Shown here: one piece after another, positions 51,762-53,502 of the stretch
Layout of the letters: each line of letters begins with the position of its first letter
Position numbering within the stretch: the first letter of the stretch is position 1
From: Entophlyctis helioformis
Taxonomy: Eukaryota; Chytridiomycota; Chytridiomycetes; Chytridiales; Chytriomycetaceae
DNA: 53,502 bases
Assembly: GCA_025526915.1 (NCBI GenBank)
Contig: JAHLKH010000185.1
Location: 1-53,502, forward strand
Direction of reading: 5' to 3'
Notes under the pieces: generated by a model
Database searches by the model: none
Seen by the model: the letters and a program-made list of their open reading frames with translations, nothing else
Told to the model about the DNA's origin: nothing
Program-made: the position numbers and the translations under genes

Positions 51762-53282
51762 CTACTGTGCATCGGCGAGTGTGCAGATGGAAATCCCCTG
51801 CGATTGCCCGAATGCGTCGATGCGCTGTCGCAGCCGCTGCTTGACGGTCTCGTCTGCAAAGATGTGGTCGATCGACCCGCGTGCAAGACGGAACAGATCG
51901 GCGCGCGACAGACCAAAGTGTTTGGCCACGGTCGCGTATTCGCCAGACAGCGAGCATCTGAACACTCCCTTGTCGTCCGTCTACATGGATGGGATGAGAT
52001 GGGATGGAACAGTTGGGTGAGATGAATGGTGAGTCGGTCAGTCAGTGACGAGTCTTGTCTTGCCAGAATAACAACACGACGAGGAGAGGAGCACAGGCAG
52101 CACAGGCAGCACAGGCAGGACGGGAAACGCACACAGAGGATGCATGGATGGCCGTCAATGTGCAGGTTGCTGAAATGGTGGTCCTGGATGGTCTTGACGG
52201 TCTTGGACACAATGTTGGACGTGACGCAGACTTCGATCGGAATGGACTCGTCCACCACTCGGCTGCGCAGCGCACCCAGCAGGAACGTGCCGTGGCCGAT
52301 GCGGTCGGGCCCAAAGTCGATCATGTCCAGCGTCTCCTGCTCGGTGTTTTCGACCTCGGCCATGTGCAGCGTGACTGTCGCGGGTGGATGGCATCCCTTG
52401 TGTGAGTGAGTGACTGCAGGGTCCAAGACAGCACCAGCCAGCCAGCCAGCCAGCCAGCCAGACAGCCAGACAGGCAGACAAACCAGCCAGCCAGCCACAA
52501 CGCACCCTTCAGACCAGCATCGCGTGCCTTGCGGAATGCTGGCTCGAGCGTCTTGAAGTCGCCCTGGAGTGGATCGCCGCACAGATCCACACCTACAACG
52601 CCGCGATGCATGTTGGCCACGGCCAGATCCACCGTGTCCAGGCTCGTCTCGAGCGAATGCCGCCGATCGATGCTCAGGATCCACCTCACCTGGATGCCTG
52701 CTCCATCTGCATCCTGTCCACCACGAGCGCCATCTCCACGACCAGCAGCAGCAGCAGCAGCAGCCAGCTCGGCAACCGCGTCGTCCGTGCCATCCAGCAC
52801 AGCCTGCACATACGACGCTTTGGTCATGCCCGTGTCTGCGTTGGCGCGCGGCGTGGACCGCAGCTCGAGATATGCGCACTGGTCGGCAGCAAACTCGTGC
52901 ACCACACGGCGGGTGACGGCGCGGACGGCTGCTGCTGTGCTGGTGATCTGGTAGAGGAAGCCAAAGAGCGGGAAGAAGCTGTCGAGGTCGACCAGGCTGC
53001 ACTGGCGCTCGAAACTCGGCAAACTCGGCGTGCACAGGCAGCGACGGTCCATGCCTGCGAGCATGGCGCTGAGAGTGTCCTTGGAGAGCGAGCCATTCAA
53101 GTGTGCGTGGAGCTCCTGGCGGGTCGGATTGCAGGGCCGTGAGTGGGTGGTGTGCACCATGCGTGCTGGTGCGAGTGGACGTGCGAGTGCAGCAGCGAGA
53201 GCGAGAGCGACTCCGAGTGGCTGCCACTCACCACCTTGGGCAGAGCGGCACAAAAGGCTGCAATGTCGTCGACGTCGCTCAT
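51762..53282 (-). CDS. ADAL: ADAL-type deaminase (N6-methyl-AMP / adenosine deaminase-like)
   Basis: ATG 53282 gives MSDVDDIAAFCAALPKV, then a GT intron, then 'ELHAHLNGSLSKDTLSAML' with the HxH zinc ligands. Also seen: 'DLDSFFPLFGFLYQITST', 'CAYLELRSTPRAN', 'VVGVDLCGDPLQGDF', 'VTLHMAEVENTEQETLDMID' (His ligand, Glu), 'DRIGHGTFLL' (His), 'IEVCVTSNIVSKTV', 'TDDKGVFRCSLSGEY' (zinc Asp) and the end 'SICTLADAQ'. 'LPKVELHAHLNGS' and 'TDDKGVF' mark the ADAL branch, which converts N6-methyl-AMP to IMP, rather than classical adenosine deaminase. An Ala-rich insert (52740-52800) is unusual. One intron (52409-52506) is a CAGCCAGC repeat. The stop is 51762-51764. Confidence 0.88.
52436..52500. repeat. 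CAGC/CAGA tetranucleotide run in an ADAL intron
   Basis: CAGCCAGCCAGC followed by CAGACAGCCAGACAGG units, filling most of the intron. Confidence 0.85.
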
Positions 53283-53502
53283 GGCTCGCGGCGTGGTTGT
53301 TCTGCTGTTGAACACGCGGGTGAGTTTGGCAGGCGGCTGATGGCAAGCCTGCTGGCTGTTGCAGCGAGGACTTCTGCGAGGACTTCTGCGAGGACTTCTG
53401 CGATGGCTGCGGCGGGCTGCAACGCCAACCACGATGGCGGCTCGCTGGGCAGCACCAGCGGCACCAGCGGCACTGACACCCGCTCGTCTGCGTCGCTCCT
53501 TC
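53283..53502. other. Right-edge flank of ADAL, no gene assigned
   Basis: 220 bp upstream of the ADAL start. It contains three copies of GAGGACTTCTGC (53367-53402). The short ORFs here have no family features. Confidence 0.4.

Overview
The window is eukaryotic nuclear DNA, gene-dense and GC-rich, with many short introns of about 50-110 bp. The gene set points to a zoosporic (chytrid-like) fungus. It has a fused tryptophan synthase (TrpA-TrpB in one gene, the fungal/oomycete arrangement), a fungal-type SAGA subunit Spt20 and a Kin4-like kinase. It also has a flagellar protein, CFAP100, which non-flagellated fungi have lost. No rRNA, tRNA, CRISPR array or bacterial-type operon was seen.

Left end (1-5.2 kb), the mobile region: a multi-exon gene, cut by the left edge, encodes a Fanzor, the eukaryotic TnpB-like predicted RNA-guided nuclease. 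Eight exons join in phase to give 871 codons with a RuvC-I aspartate, a CxxC...CxxC zinc ribbon and a RuvC-III HRDxxxATN motif. Its last intron holds a complete 1,976-bp LTR retrotransposon at 2826-4801. The two LTRs are 245 bp each and differ at one base; there is a 5-bp target duplication (ATCCA) and a purine tract, and the only ORF is gag-like with no pol. This is a TR-GAG-type non-autonomous element, recently inserted into a simple repeat inside an intron, so the host gene may still be spliced. The 3' LTR also opens an ORF that runs in frame into the last Fanzor exon.

5.2-18.7 kb: a RhoGEF with DH, PH and two FYVE-like fingers (+); CFAP100 (-); RNA polymerase I subunit Rpa12 (-); LAMTOR3/MP1 of Ragulator (-); gamma-tubulin complex protein GCP3 (+). 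18.7-30 kb: bifunctional tryptophan synthase (-), splicing kinase Prp4 (-), ribosomal protein eL29-family L35 (called here RPL35, uL29) (-), Spt20 (+). 30-42.5 kb: Kin4-like kinase with a KA1-like tail (-), ankyrin-type repeat protein (-), RPB9 (+), PDCD5 (+), a Sec14/CRAL-TRIO protein (-), LST8 (+), an acylcarnitine-type mitochondrial carrier (-). 42.5-53.3 kb: ankyrin repeat protein (+), ribokinase (-), protein-L-isoaspartate methyltransferase (+), an amino-acid-permease-like membrane protein (+), ADAL-type deaminase (-).

Most genes are unrelated housekeeping genes, but two belong to TOR signalling (LAMTOR3, LST8) and three to transcription by Pol I, Pol II and SAGA (Rpa12, RPB9, Spt20). 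Two genome-wide habits are visible. Introns often consist largely of simple repeats, and at least eight introns are GC-AG rather than GT-AG, each supported by frame and by protein-family continuity. Splice sites were read by eye; coordinates for the longer genes are outer CDS limits.
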